A DNA stretch of 64,000 bases, taken from contig NZ_JAMLIW010000001.1 in the NCBI RefSeq assembly GCF_023953935.1, positions 372,001-436,000 on the forward strand. Direction: 5' to 3'. Positions 1 to 13,307 of the stretch are shown here, piece by piece. Under the pieces are notes generated by a model, which was not told where the DNA came from, ran no database searches, and saw nothing but the letters and a program-made list of their open reading frames with translations. Each line of letters opens with the position of its first letter. Position 1 is the first letter of the stretch. Source of the stretch: Thermomonas sp. Lineage in GTDB: Bacteria; Pseudomonadota; Gammaproteobacteria; Xanthomonadales; Xanthomonadaceae. A program made the translations under genes and the position numbers.

Positions 1-1
1 G

Positions 2-250
2 CAGCACCGCCCGGGCCGGCTGGCGCGCACCGTGGTGCTCAAACTCAAGACCGCCGATTTCCACATCCTCACCCGCAGCCTGACCGGCCCCGAGCCGCCC
101 GCCAGCGAGGCAGCACTGGCTGACACCGCTTGCGCCCTGCGCGAACGCGTCGAACTTCCGGCCGCGACCCGCTATCGTCTGGTCGGCGTCGGGCTGTCGG
201 GTTTCGTCGAACCCGACGACAGCCCGCTGCAGGATGACCTGTTCGGATGA
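2..250 (+). CDS. dinB: DNA polymerase IV (DinB), C-terminal part only
   Basis: The frame is open from the first bases of the window, so the 5' part of the gene lies outside. The 82 residues present match the end of the little-finger domain of Y-family polymerases: a run of basic residues, then the segment VVLKLKTADFHILTRS, then a final stretch on the theme RLVGVGLSGF. Family knowledge: Pol IV is an error-prone translesion polymerase, and this domain grips the DNA and the sliding clamp. The end QDDLFG resembles the clamp-binding tail of DinB (usual form QLxLF). The palm and fingers domains cannot be checked here. Confidence 0.9.
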   Translation, partial: QHRPGRLARTVVLKLKTADFHILTRSLTGPEPPASEAALADTACALRERVELPAATRYRLVGVGLSGFVEPDDSPLQDDLFG

Positions 251-317
251 AGTCCCGGGCCGGTCCCGACTCCGGCCGCTTATGTCGGTTTCATCCGTCG
301 CCTGCCACACTGCTTGC

Positions 318-503
318 ATGAGCGTGGTTGTCGCCCTCGATCTTCTGGATCCAAAGCCCTTGCCGCCCGAGCGCCCGCTGGCCTCGGACTGCTGCGACAG
401 CGGCTGCGATCGCTGCGTGCAGGACGTCTACGCCGACGAGCTGGCCGATTACGAAGCGGCGCTGAAAGCCTGGCGGGCGCGGCATCCCGAGTCCGTGGAT
501 TGA
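318..503 (+). CDS. Small oxidoreductase-like domain protein
   Basis: A 61-residue protein whose core reads DCCDSGCDRCVQDVY, followed by an acidic helix (ADELADYEAALKAW). This is the pattern of the short oxidoreductase-like family (PF09791 type), in which four cysteines sit close together after a proline-rich start. The function of the family is unknown; metal or redox binding by the cysteines is an inference. The ATG at 318 is preferred over an in-frame ATG at 234 because the earlier stretch has no family likeness and would overlap dinB. It lies 67 bases after dinB on the same strand and ends just before a hairpin shared with the convergent transferase gene. Confidence 0.75.
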   Translation: MSVVVALDLLDPKPLPPERPLASDCCDSGCDRCVQDVYADELADYEAALKAWRARHPESVD

Positions 504-528
504 GAGGTCATCTCCCCGCTGGCAGCGA

Positions 529-543
529 CTGACAAGCTGTCAG
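529..543. terminator. Short hairpin between convergent genes
   Basis: CTGACA-AGC-TGTCAG is a perfect six-base stem with a three-base loop. It lies between the end of the oxidoreductase-like gene and the stop codon of the convergent phosphopantetheinyl transferase gene. There is no T-run on either side, so termination is only suggested by position. Confidence 0.3.
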
Positions 544-1223
544 TGCGCATAGCGCCAGCAGCGCGCCGGCTCAAGCCGGGCGCCGTGGATTTCCAGCCGC
601 ACCGGCACGCCCAGCGCCAGCGCCAGCGCGCCGCCGTGGAACGCCCAGCTGCGGGCTTCGGCACCGCCTTCATCGCATGGTTCGGGCTGAATCGTGCGCG
701 CCTGACGCGGCCGCAGGCCCTCGCCGCTGCGCTTCACCCACGCTTCCTTCAGCGCCCAGATGGCGTAAAACCCGGCTTCGCGTTCGGGCCCCTCCAGCGC
801 GCGCAATTCCCGCGCCTGCGCCGCGGAAAACGCCATCCGCGTCAGCGCCGCAAGGTCGCGCCCGCGCTTGGGCAGTTCCACGTCCACGCCCACCGCCACC
901 TCGCCCAGCGCCAGCGCCAACCAGTCGCCGCTGTGGGCGATCGACAGCGACAGCGGCACCGGCGCGGCGTCCAGGTGCAGCGCGGGGCGGCCGTCGGCGA
1001 ATGCGTCCAGCGTCACCCGCTTGGGCGGCACGCGCAGCCAGTGCGCGGCCAGCCGCCGCGCCATCCAGTGCCCGGCAACGAACTCGGCGCGACGCGCCCC
1101 GGCGCGCATCTTCGCCAGACGCGCCCGCTCGCCTTCGGTCAGCCAGCCCAATCCGTTCTTGTGCGCGGCGGCCGCGGCGGTGCCCAGGGCCGCGATCTGC
1201 AGCAGGACCTTGGGCTGCGCCAT
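540..1223 (-). CDS. 4'-phosphopantetheinyl transferase superfamily protein
   Basis: A 227-residue Sfp/AcpT-like protein. It carries both signature motifs of the superfamily: GVDVE at about residues 112-116 (Mg-binding Asp and Glu) and WALKEAWVK at about 156-164. Such enzymes move the phosphopantetheine arm of CoA to a serine of acyl- or peptidyl-carrier proteins, activating fatty-acid, polyketide or peptide synthases. The carrier served by this one cannot be told from the window. ATG at 1223 starts ten bases after the clpA stop, so the gene is probably read with clpA; a longer frame back to 1325 would run into clpA and was rejected. Confidence 0.85.
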   Translation of the reverse strand: MAQPKVLLQIAALGTAAAAAHKNGLGWLTEGERARLAKMRAGARRAEFVAGHWMARRLAAHWLRVPPKRVTLDAFADGRPALHLDAAPVPLSLSIAHSGDWLALALGEVAVGVDVELPKRGRDLAALTRMAFSAAQARELRALEGPEREAGFYAIWALKEAWVKRSGEGLRPRQARTIQPEPCDEGGAEARSWAFHGGALALALGVPVRLEIHGARLEPARCWRYAH

Positions 1224-1233
1224 CGGCTTGGCC

Positions 1234-3513
<2,280 letters not shown>

Positions 3514-3633
3514 GCGGTGTTCGCCTTCGGTGACGTCTGCTTCCTATGTAAGGTGGAAACGCCGCAGGGGCAAGTCCCGAATGTGACCGCGTTCACATTG
3601 CCGACATTTCTCCGGCGGAAGGATGCGGGCGGT

Positions 3634-3957
3634 TCAGCCGCGTTCCATGGTGCACAGCAGCGGATGCTGGCTCATCCGGGCGTACTCGTTGACCTGGGCC
3701 ACCTTGGATTCGGCAATTTCGCGGGTATACACCCCGCACACGCCGCGGCCGCGGGTATGCACGTGCAGCATGACCTGGGTGGCCCGTTCCAGCCCCATCG
3801 AGAAGAACTGCATCAACACCTCGACCACGAAATCCATCGGCGTGTAATCATCGTTCAGCAGCAGCACCGTATACATCGGCGGTCGCGCCAGCTCGGGTCG
3901 CGCGGGTGCGACCACGGTGCCGCGCTCATGCTGTGGCTTGTCAGGCTGTTGTGGCAT
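3634..3957 (-). CDS. clpS: ATP-dependent Clp protease adapter ClpS
   Basis: A 107-residue adaptor that binds the N-domain of ClpA and presents proteins with N-terminal destabilising residues. The family core is clear: [17 protein letters not shown], then [19 protein letters not shown]. The first 25 residues are a flexible Pro/Gln-rich tail, as usual. ATG at 3957 is chosen; two codons upstream is only a TTG. No Shine-Dalgarno sequence is visible, but TATACT ends exactly six bases before the ATG, so the message may be leaderless. The gene is divergent from the YbjN-like gene, and the two share the A/T-rich start region. Confidence 0.95.
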   Translation of the reverse strand: MPQQPDKPQHERGTVVAPARPELARPPMYTVLLLNDDYTPMDFVVEVLMQFFSMGLERATQVMLHVHTRGRGVCGVYTREIAESKVAQVNEYARMSQHPLLCTMERG

Positions 3958-3963
3958 TGGCAA

Positions 3964-3969
3964 AGTATA
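3964..3969 (-). promoter_or_regulatory. Candidate -10 box of clpS (leaderless geometry), overlapping a + strand TATAAA
   Basis: On the minus strand TATACT is followed by six bases and then the clpS ATG, which would place the transcript start on the A of the start codon. The same bases read on the plus strand give TATAAA (3966-3971), a possible -10 for the divergent YbjN-like gene. No convincing -35 box was found at 16-18 bases for either. Confidence 0.45.
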
Positions 3970-4012
3970 AAACGCCGCCCGTGCGGCCAGCCCATTTCAA
4001 CCGGAGTCCACC

Positions 4013-4483
4013 ATGCGCCTGCTTGCCCTGTCCCTTGCCTGCCTGCTCCCGCTGGCTTCGCTTCCCGCCGCGGCGGCCGACGCCTCGGTGGAGGCGCGCC
4101 TGACCGCGCGTGGCCTGAAGTACACCATCGACGACGACGGCGACTACAAGGTGATCCTCAATTTCTCCGAAGAAGGCCGCACCCAGCTGATCTACGTGTC
4201 CGGCGGCACCGAGGACGTCAGCGGCCTGAGCATCCGTGAGGTGTTCGCCCCGGCCGCAAACATCAAGACCGACGGCCTCACGGCCGAGATGGCGATGGAC
4301 CTGCTGCGCGAGAGCCGCACCAAGAAGATCGGCGCCTGGGAAATTGCCGGTGATTACCTGTATTACGTGATCAAGCTCCCGGACAGCGCCAACGCGCAGG
4401 AGCTGAATGCCGCGATCCGGGTCGCCGGCTCGATCGCCGATGACAAGGAAATCGAGCTGTCCGGCGACGCCGATCGCCTCTGA
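4013..4483 (+). CDS. Secreted YbjN-like domain protein
   Basis: A 156-residue protein with a clear signal peptide: MRLLALSLACLLPLASLP, then AAAA before the probable cleavage near residue 21. The mature part alternates short strands and helices (VILNFSEEGRTQLIYVSGG; a helix AEMAMDLLRESR; YVIKLPDSANAQELNAAIR) much like the YbjN/type III chaperone fold. The assignment rests on this pattern, not on a catalytic motif, and the function is unknown. The start has a good ribosome binding site (GGAG). The next gene on the strand begins 16 bases later. Confidence 0.6.
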   Translation: MRLLALSLACLLPLASLPAAAADASVEARLTARGLKYTIDDDGDYKVILNFSEEGRTQLIYVSGGTEDVSGLSIREVFAPAANIKTDGLTAEMAMDLLRESRTKKIGAWEIAGDYLYYVIKLPDSANAQELNAAIRVAGSIADDKEIELSGDADRL

Positions 4484-4499
4484 GCAGGGGGCACAACGG

Positions 4500-4622
4500 A
4501 TGGCGCAGCGGGCGCCGGAGGTCACCGTCGCGGTGGGTGCGGCCCGCGACGGTCGGCTGCCGTGCGTCGAGGCGCGGGTCGACGGCCGCGATCCGCCGGC
4601 CCTGCTGGACGCCCTGCCATGA
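4500..4622 (+). pseudogene. Remnant of a Nudix hydrolase gene acting as a leader frame of mnmA
   Basis: A 40-codon frame whose TGA overlaps the mnmA ATG (ATGA). Its protein has VTVAV near residue 9 and then [15 protein letters not shown], very like the first strands of the Nudix hydrolase that precedes mnmA in many gammaproteobacteria (typical start VTVAVVVERDGRFLVVEE). The whole Nudix box is missing, and the frame jumps to a short end (ALLDALP). The simplest reading is an internal deletion that kept the start, the first 27 or so codons and the overlap with mnmA. It may still be translated and couple ribosomes into mnmA. Confidence 0.5.
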
Positions 4623-5746
4623 CCGGCACCCGGATCATCGTCGGCATCTCCGGCGGCGTGGACTCCTCGGTGGCCGCTTTGCTCCTGCAGCAGGCCGGGC
4701 ACGAGGTCACCGGCGTGTTCATGTCCAACTGGGCCGACGATGGCAGCGGTGAATGCCGGGCCGAGGACGACCGCCGCGACGCGGTGGCGGTGTGCGGCCT
4801 GCTGGGCATCCCGATCCGGTTTCGCGATTTTTCCAGGGAATACTGGCACGAGGTGTTCCAGCACTTCCTCGACGAATACGCGGCCGGCCGCACGCCCAAC
4901 CCCGACGTGGCCTGCAACCGCGAAATCAAGTTCAAGCACTTTCTCGACGCCGCCCACGCGCTCGGGGCCGACGCCATCGCCACCGGCCACTACGCGCGGG
5001 TGGCACGCGGCGCGGACGGCCGTTTCCGGCTGCTGCGCGCGCTGGACCGCAGCAAGGACCAGAGCTATTTCCTGCACCAGCTCGGCCAGACGCAGCTGGC
5101 CTTCACCCGCTTCCCGCTGGGCGAACTGCACAAGGATGCAGTCCGGCGGCTGGCCGCCGCGCGCGGGTTGGGCACGGCGACCAAGCGCGATTCGACCGGC
5201 ATCTGCTTCATCGGCGAACGCGATTTCCGGGCCTTTCTCGCCCGCTACCTGCCCAGCCGGCCGGGGGACATTCGCACGCCGGACGGGGTCCGGCTCGGCG
5301 CGCATCCGGGCGTGTGTTATTTCACCATCGGCCAGCGCGAAGGCCTGAACATCGGCGGCGTGCGCGGCCGCCCGCAGGCGCCCTGGTTCGTGGTCGGCAA
5401 GGATGTTGAACGCAACGTCCTGTACGTCGACCAGGGCCACGACAGCCCGTGGCTGCTGTCGCGCAGCCTGCGCACCGGAGTTGCCCACTGGGTCGCGGGC
5501 GCGGCGCCTTCCCGCCAGTTTTCCTGCACCGCCCAGACCCGCTATCGGCAGCCCGATCAGGCCTGCGAAGTGGAAGTACAAGATGACGGCACGCTCGCGG
5601 TGCGCTTCACGCAGCCGCAGCGGGCGGTGACGCCGGGACAGGCACTGGTGCTCTACGCGGGCGATAATTGCCTGGGCGGCGCGGTGATCGCATCCACCGA
5701 TGCGCCCGCGCCTGACGCAAGCCGGGCTGTCACAAGCCAAGGATAA
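4619..5746 (+). CDS. mnmA: tRNA-specific 2-thiouridylase MnmA
   Basis: A 375-residue enzyme that puts sulfur on U34 of Lys, Glu and Gln tRNAs. Visible marks: the PP-loop [12 protein letters not shown] (residues 9-20), [14 protein letters not shown], the catalytic Cys of that segment, ATGHYAR, and [11 protein letters not shown] with the second catalytic Cys. ATG at 4619 matches the family start and overlaps the stop of the remnant frame before it, so translation is probably coupled. hflD follows after five bases, the classic mnmA-hflD (trmU-ycfC) pair. The last 15 residues are a variable Ala/Pro-rich tail. Confidence 0.97.
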   Translation: MTGTRIIVGISGGVDSSVAALLLQQAGHEVTGVFMSNWADDGSGECRAEDDRRDAVAVCGLLGIPIRFRDFSREYWHEVFQHFLDEYAAGRTPNPDVACNREIKFKHFLDAAHALGADAIATGHYARVARGADGRFRLLRALDRSKDQSYFLHQLGQTQLAFTRFPLGELHKDAVRRLAAARGLGTATKRDSTGICFIGERDFRAFLARYLPSRPGDIRTPDGVRLGAHPGVCYFTIGQREGLNIGGVRGRPQAPWFVVGKDVERNVLYVDQGHDSPWLLSRSLRTGVAHWVAGAAPSRQFSCTAQTRYRQPDQACEVEVQDDGTLAVRFTQPQRAVTPGQALVLYAGDNCLGGAVIASTDAPAPDASRAVTSQG

Positions 5747-5751
5747 CCCGC

Positions 5752-6366
5752 ATGACCACAACGAGCATCGACGACCGCGTGCTGGCACTGGCCGGCCTGC
5801 TGCAGGCGCTGGCGCAGGTGCGGCGCATCGCCGACACCGGCCAGTGCGAGAGTCGGCAGGTCGAAACCGCGCTCGACAGCGTGCTGCGGATCGACGCCGC
5901 CGACACCGAATCGGTGTACGGCAGCGCCGGCAATCTGCGTACCGGGCTGCAGCAACTGCGTGACTACCTGGCCCACGGCAACAAGGACGAGGCGCTGGGT
6001 CGCCTGGTGCTGGCGGTCATGCAGCTGGAGCGCAGGTTCATCCGCAACGGCGACATGGCCAGCGAGGTGCAGCAGGGGCTGCGCAAGCTGGAACCGACTG
6101 GGGCCACACGCGGCAGCGCCGACCCGGAAACGGTCGCGCAACTGGCCAAGCTCTATGCCGACACCATCAGCAGCTTGCGACCGCGGGTGATGGTGCAAGG
6201 CAACCCGCACTACCTCGGGCAGGCCGGCGTGGTTGCGGAGATTCGCGCCTTGCTGCTGGCGGCACTGCGCTCAGCCGTGCTCTGGCGCCAGCTCGGCGGC
6301 AGCCTGTGGGACTTCGTGTTCCAGCGCCGCGCCATGGCGGCCGCCATCGACGCGCGGCTGGGCTGA
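5752..6366 (+). CDS. hflD: High frequency lysogenization protein HflD homolog
   Basis: A 204-residue, mostly helical protein matching HflD (YcfC) in length, in composition and in its place directly after mnmA. Recognisable segments are [19 protein letters not shown] near the start, [14 protein letters not shown], and the C-terminal VWRQLGG-type end ([18 protein letters not shown]). In E. coli HflD sits at the inner membrane face and affects the lambda CII protein; its housekeeping role is not settled. A purine-rich ribosome binding site (AAGGA) precedes the ATG. Confidence 0.93.
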   Translation: MTTTSIDDRVLALAGLLQALAQVRRIADTGQCESRQVETALDSVLRIDAADTESVYGSAGNLRTGLQQLRDYLAHGNKDEALGRLVLAVMQLERRFIRNGDMASEVQQGLRKLEPTGATRGSADPETVAQLAKLYADTISSLRPRVMVQGNPHYLGQAGVVAEIRALLLAALRSAVLWRQLGGSLWDFVFQRRAMAAAIDARLG

Positions 6367-6592
6367 GGCCGCAGGCGAAAGCCGTTCGCCGCCGGGCCCC
6401 CACCCGGCGCTTCGCGCCACCTTCTCCCGGAGGGATAAGGGAATACGCCTGCGAGTCCCCGGAGAGAAGGAAAACGGAACCGCAAATTCGGCAGGTGCGG
6501 CCCCACCCGAGCCTGCGTCATCCGCAGGCTTTCAGGATCGCAAACGGAAAAACCACCCCCGGCTGCACAGCAGCGCAATGGGTGGCTCACCG
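6367..6592. repeat. Intergenic stretch with short palindromes
   Basis: No gene is seen here. GGCGCTTCGCGCC (6413-6425) followed by CACCTTCTCCC resembles the stretches at 32,340-32,385 and 58,460-58,530, so this looks like one copy of a dispersed palindromic repeat. AGCCTGCG-TCATC-CGCAGGCT (6510-6530) is an eight-base stem followed by TT and may end the mnmA-hflD transcript. Confidence 0.45.
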
Positions 6593-6629
6593 AAAAACCC
6601 GGGCAACGCCGTCCTGGCATTGCCCGGGG
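6593..6629 (-). terminator. Rho-independent terminator of the small secreted protein gene
   Basis: On the minus strand CCCGGGCAA, an 11-base loop, TTGCCCGGG, then TTTTT. The stem of nine perfect pairs followed by five T starts 11 bases after the stop codon of the secreted-protein gene (6640-6981). Confidence 0.8.
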
Positions 6630-6639
6630 TCCGATCGGA

Positions 6640-6981
6640 TCAGTCGGTGTAGGTGTATTCGCCGATTTCGCAGACGTTGACCTTGCCGCGCGTGGCTTCA
6701 TTGCCGTTGCTGAAGACCGCCTTGAAATCGAAGATGCAGGCGCCGGTACCGTCGTCGATGTTGATCCGCACCGACTTGCCGGAACGCACGACCCGATCGC
6801 CGAGGATGTCCTCTTCCCAGTCGCTGGTCGACGACCGCGACGCGTAGAAGCGCACCATCGTGTAGCTGGTGTGGTTCTTGATCACGACGTGACGGTCGGC
6901 GGCACTCGCCTGACCCATGGAAGCCAGCGCGACCATCCCGGTCATGCAGGCCGCCAGCACCGTGGAACGAATGGAAATCAT
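6640..6981 (-). CDS. Small secreted protein of unknown function
   Basis: A 113-residue protein with a signal peptide (MISIRSTVLAACMTGMVAL, cleavage likely after ASA near residue 28). The mature part is about 85 residues and starts ADRHVVIKNHTSYTM. It has two cysteines (in GACIFDF and VNVCEIG) that could form a disulfide, and it is rich in beta-prone residues. I recognise no enzyme motif. The start is set by GGAG seven bases before ATG 6981; an upstream in-frame codon at 7029 would lengthen the protein with residues that do not fit a signal peptide. It has its own terminator and lies alone, so it is probably a single-gene unit. Confidence 0.65.
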   Translation of the reverse strand: MISIRSTVLAACMTGMVALASMGQASAADRHVVIKNHTSYTMVRFYASRSSTSDWEEDILGDRVVRSGKSVRINIDDGTGACIFDFKAVFSNGNEATRGKVNVCEIGEYTYTD

Positions 6982-7353
6982 TTGATGGTTCTCCGCTGAT
7001 TGAAGTTGGGGCGCTGGACACCCCGGCAAGCCTCTGCCGGTTCAGGCCCGTGCGGCCTCGTCGCCGCCGGAACCCAGTGTCCGTGTTTGGTGGATTCCCT
7101 GGAATCCCCCATCCGAGGGATATGGCCCCGATCATTCCTCGAATTCAGGCTAGCACAGGAATCAACGAAACAAGGGGGGCATTCCGGACAGGGATTGCGG
7201 GCGAAGTCTTCAGCCCGAATTCACCTCCGTGACAGCCGTCACGAACGCGCTGTTGCGCCCATCCGGGGCCCGCCGAATCGAGGCGAATCAAAGCAAGGCC
7301 CGATTCCGGACCAGGCAAATTCCGGGCCTGGACCGGCACCGGCCGCCCCCGCC
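6982..7353. other. Intergenic stretch without a gene
   Basis: 372 bases separate the secreted-protein gene from the vapC-like gene. I see no coding signal. Two small inverted repeats are present: GGATTCC-CT-GGAATCC near 7092-7107, and GTGAC-AGCC-GTCAC near 7228-7241, the latter of the size of a regulator site. The promoter of the secreted protein gene must lie in the left part. Confidence 0.4.
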
Positions 7354-7758
7354 TCAGGCGCCGGGAACGATCAGCTTCAGACCTTTGAAGTAGTCGCGGA
7401 AAAACCCGGCATCGCGGGTGATCAGCGCGTCACATTGCAACAACGCGTGGGCCCCGACCAGAAAGTCGGCCACCAGCCGCTCGCGGCTGCCGCTGCGGGC
7501 GCGGAAGCGCTTGAGCATGTGGCCGGCGCGCATCGCCGCCCCTTCGCTGGCCGGCAGAAAGCGGATGCCGAGCACCGCCAGCGGCTCCATCAGGCTCACC
7601 GAGGTGTCCAGCACCGCCTGCACCTCGGCCACCACCGCCTCGCACACCACCACGTCGTCCCGCGCCAGCGCGTCGCCCAGGCAGGCCTCGGCGGCTTCAG
7701 CGTGGCAAGGATCACCGACCAGCAGGTCGATCAGAACCGGGGAATCCAGCGCGATCAC
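7354..7758 (-). CDS. PIN-domain ribonuclease toxin (VapC type)
   Basis: A 134-residue PIN protein. The first acidic residue is in [12 protein letters not shown] (Asp5), a Glu lies in VVAEVQAVL (about 45), and the last acids are in [25 protein letters not shown], so the metal-binding set looks complete. VapC toxins cut RNA, often tRNA, and are held in check by the antitoxin encoded just upstream, here with six bases between the two genes. The start codon is GTG (7758) with GGGG inside the end of the antitoxin gene as the likely ribosome binding site. Target RNA unknown. Confidence 0.85.
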   Translation of the reverse strand: MIALDSPVLIDLLVGDPCHAEAAEACLGDALARDDVVVCEAVVAEVQAVLDTSVSLMEPLAVLGIRFLPASEGAAMRAGHMLKRFRARSGSRERLVADFLVGAHALLQCDALITRDAGFFRDYFKGLKLIVPGA

Positions 7759-7764
7759 GGCCGT

Positions 7765-8013
7765 TCACCCCTTTCCGTGGCCACCCGGTGCGCGGCCGCG
7801 CAGGGCGCGCATGGCCGCGTCGGTCGATTCCAGCCCATCGACCAGCCGGAATTTGCCGCGCACCTTGCGCAGCGCCTCGCTGGCATCCTTGCGCAGCAAG
7901 ATCCGGCCGCCGTCGAGCTCGACCTTGAGCACGCTGCCCTTGGCCAGGCCGAGCGCGTCGCGCACCGGCTTGGGCAGGGTCACCTGGCCGCGCTCACCGA
8001 CGATGACATCCAT
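7765..8013 (-). CDS. AbrB/SpoVT-type antitoxin (VapB)
   Basis: An 82-residue protein that opens with the swapped-hairpin DNA-binding motif of AbrB/MazE proteins ([21 protein letters not shown]), then [17 protein letters not shown]. The C-terminal half is Arg/Gly-rich and probably wraps the toxin. It precedes the PIN toxin in the usual antitoxin-first order, and such complexes repress their own promoter. GGGAG before ATG 8013 supports this start; an ATG-like codon at 8043 is further from the domain. The gene is divergent from acnA, with 154 bases between them. Confidence 0.85.
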   Translation of the reverse strand: MDVIVGERGQVTLPKPVRDALGLAKGSVLKVELDGGRILLRKDASEALRKVRGKFRLVDGLESTDAAMRALRGRAPGGHGKG

Positions 8014-8167
8014 CGCACACGCTCCCTTGGGTGAAGTACGCACGAAGCATACATACTTTTTTTGTCATATCATACCCGTGCCCGGATCCTGCCGACCCGC
8101 CACCACGTCACCGTTCGGTCACGTCGGCAGTTCTACACTTCCCGCGTCCACGCCACGGAGCAAATCC

Positions 8168-10918
<2,751 letters not shown>

Positions 10919-10992
10919 GGCGCAGCAGCTGGCGCGCGCGGCGCGCTCCCACGGCCCGGGCAGCCGGGTGTGGGGGCGTCAGGCCGCGCGCT

Positions 10993-11451
10993 CTACAACT
11001 TCGGCTTCCAACTGGCGCTGCGCAGCAGCCAGTCGCTGCCGTCGCGGTGCCAGCCGGTTTCAACCTCGAACACCTGCCCGTCCTGCGGCACCAACCCGCC
11101 GCTGCCGGCGGTTGCCAGCACGGTGAAACGCGCCACGGCATCGTCATCGCCGCGCAGTTCCACGCTGACCGGCCCGATCCGGCCGGTGACGTTGCGGTAT
11201 TGCAGGAAGATCCCGGCCGCCATCCGCCGCGCGCCGCGCTTGTCCAGGCCGTCGTTGCCGACGAAATCCTCGGCCAGCAGGTCACTGACCTTGCCGGCGT
11301 CCCTGGCGTCGATGGCGGCCTGCATCGCCGCAATCTGCGCCCGCACCGCCTGTTCCGGCGGCGGGCCGCCACAGCTGGCCAGCGCCAGCGCCATCAACAG
11401 CACCAGCAGCAGCGCGCACAGGCCGCGTGATCGGCTTCGCAACTTCCACAT
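10993..11451 (-). CDS. NTF2-like lipoprotein
   Basis: A 152-residue protein with a lipoprotein signal: basic start (MWKLRSRSRG), hydrophobic core (LCALLLVLLMALALA) and lipobox LASC. After the cysteine comes a helix (AVRAQIAAMQAAIDARDAGKVSDLLAEDFVG) and then strands ending in DWLLRSASWKPKL, which is the layout of small NTF2/SnoaL-like folds. Its ligand is unknown. GGGAG precedes ATG 11451; an earlier in-frame start at 11487 would put 12 residues before the basic region. The gene is divergent from fadD. Confidence 0.7.
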   Translation of the reverse strand: MWKLRSRSRGLCALLLVLLMALALASCGGPPPEQAVRAQIAAMQAAIDARDAGKVSDLLAEDFVGNDGLDKRGARRMAAGIFLQYRNVTGRIGPVSVELRGDDDAVARFTVLATAGSGGLVPQDGQVFEVETGWHRDGSDWLLRSASWKPKL

Positions 11452-11570
11452 CGCCCCGTCTCCCGCCCGCAAGAGTCGCCTTGTCACGCACGAAAGGCTA
11501 TGCTCAAATCGGTTTGGGCACCATACGCTGGCGCATTGCGCGCGCCGATCACGATCTTGGGGAGATGCAC

Positions 11571-13250
11571 ATGAGTTCCGAACGTCCTTGGCTGGCCCAT
11601 TACCCGGCCGGTGTACCGGCGGAAATCGACCTGAACGAGTTCGCGTCGATCACCGACGTATTCGATTCGGCGCTGAAGACCTACCGTTCGCGCACCGCCT
11701 TCATCAACATGGGCAAGGGCATCAGCTACGACCAGCTCGATCGCCTCAGCCGCGATTTCGCCGGCTACCTGCTGGGCGAACTCAAACTCAAGAAGGGCGA
11801 CCGGGTTGCGGTAATGATGCCCAACTGCCTGCAATACCCGATCGCGGTGTTCGGCATCCTGCGTGCCGGCCTGATCGTGGTCAACGTCAACCCGATGTAC
11901 ACCGCGCGCGAGCTCAAGCACCAGCTGTCCGACGCCGGCGCCAGCGTGCTGCTGGTGCTCGACAACTTCGGCAACGTGGCGCAGGAAGTGCTCGAACAGA
12001 TGCCGCAGGTGAAGGCGATCACCACCGGCCTCGGCGACATGCTGGGTTTCCCGAAGGGAGCCATCGTCAACTTCGTCCTGAAGTATGTGAAGAAGATGGT
12101 GCCCGACTACAGCATCAGCGGCGCCATCCGTTTCAAGGACACCCTCACGCTCGGGCGGATGCACCAGCTTCCCGAGGTGCGCAACGCGCCGGAGGACCTG
12201 GCCTTCCTGCAATACACCGGCGGCACCACCGGCGTGTCCAAGGGCGCGATGCTGACCCATCGCAACCTGGTCGCCAACATGCAGCAGGCCTCGGCCTGGG
12301 TGCAATCCAACGTCCGCCCGGGCGAGGAACTCATCATCACCGCGCTGCCGCTGTACCACATCTTCGCATTGACGGCGAACTGCCTGGTGTTCCTGAAGCT
12401 CGGCGGCACCAACCTGATGATCACCAACCCGCGCGACATGCCCGGCTTCATCAAGGAGATCAAGACCTCCGGGTTCACCGCGATCACCGGCGTCAACACC
12501 CTGTTCAACGGCCTGCTCAACACTCCCGGCTTCAACGAGGTCGATTTCTCCAAGCTGCGGCTGACCCTCGGCGGCGGCATGGCGGTGCAGCGCGCGGTCG
12601 CGGACAAGTGGAAGTCGGTCACTGGCTCGACCCTGGCCGAAGCCTACGGCCTGACCGAAACCTCGCCGGCGGTATGCATCAACCCGCTCGACCTGCGCGA
12701 ATACAACGGCTCGATCGGCATGCCGGTGCCGTCCACCGATGTCTGCATCAAGAGCGATGACGGTGCCGTCCTGCCGATGGGCGAGATCGGTGAACTCTGC
12801 GTCAAGGGCCCGCAGGTGATGAAGGGCTACTGGCAGCGCCCGGAAGAAACCGCGAAAGTCATGGACGCCGACGGCTGGCTGCACACCGGCGACATGGCCA
12901 AGATGGACGCGCAGGGCTATTTCTACATCGTCGACCGCAAGAAGGACATGATCCTGGTCTCCGGCTTCAACGTCTATCCGAACGAAGTCGAGGACGTGAT
13001 CGCGATGATGCCGGGGGTACTGGAAGTGGCGGCAATTGGCGTGCCCGACGACAAATCCGGCGAGGCGGTGAAGGTGTTCGTGGTCAAGAAGGACCCGGGC
13101 CTGACCGCCGACCAGGTCAAGGCGTTCTGCCACGACAACATGACCGGCTACAAGCGCCCGAAGTTCATCGAGTTCCGCAACGACCTGCCCAAGAGCCCGG
13201 TTGGCAAGATCCTGCGCAAGGAGCTGCGCGATCCGCCGAAAACGGCTTGA
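11571..13250 (+). CDS. fadD: Long-chain-fatty-acid--CoA ligase
   Basis: A 559-residue acyl-CoA synthetase of the adenylate-forming family. Motifs in order: YTGGTTGVSKGAM (P-loop-like, near 215), YGLTETSPAV, TGDMAKMD, and a C-terminal PKSPVGKILRKELRD with the catalytic Lys. It activates long-chain fatty acids with ATP and CoA at the inner membrane for beta-oxidation. GGGGAG six bases before ATG 11571 fixes the start; another ATG two codons earlier overlaps that site. A strong terminator follows. Substrate length cannot be told from sequence. Confidence 0.92.
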   Translation: MSSERPWLAHYPAGVPAEIDLNEFASITDVFDSALKTYRSRTAFINMGKGISYDQLDRLSRDFAGYLLGELKLKKGDRVAVMMPNCLQYPIAVFGILRAGLIVVNVNPMYTARELKHQLSDAGASVLLVLDNFGNVAQEVLEQMPQVKAITTGLGDMLGFPKGAIVNFVLKYVKKMVPDYSISGAIRFKDTLTLGRMHQLPEVRNAPEDLAFLQYTGGTTGVSKGAMLTHRNLVANMQQASAWVQSNVRPGEELIITALPLYHIFALTANCLVFLKLGGTNLMITNPRDMPGFIKEIKTSGFTAITGVNTLFNGLLNTPGFNEVDFSKLRLTLGGGMAVQRAVADKWKSVTGSTLAEAYGLTETSPAVCINPLDLREYNGSIGMPVPSTDVCIKSDDGAVLPMGEIGELCVKGPQVMKGYWQRPEETAKVMDADGWLHTGDMAKMDAQGYFYIVDRKKDMILVSGFNVYPNEVEDVIAMMPGVLEVAAIGVPDDKSGEAVKVFVVKKDPGLTADQVKAFCHDNMTGYKRPKFIEFRNDLPKSPVGKILRKELRDPPKTA

Positions 13251-13268
13251 TCCTGTGGCGCGGTTGCG

Positions 13269-13295
13269 AAAAAGGCCGGCGATGCCGGCCTTTTT
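13269..13295. terminator. Bidirectional rho-independent terminator
   Basis: AAAAAGGCCGGC-GAT-GCCGGCCTTTTT is a perfect inverted repeat with a three-base loop and five T on each strand. It serves fadD on the plus strand and the convergent rhomboid gene on the minus strand. Confidence 0.9.
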
Positions 13296-13307
13296 CATGG
13301 CAATGCC

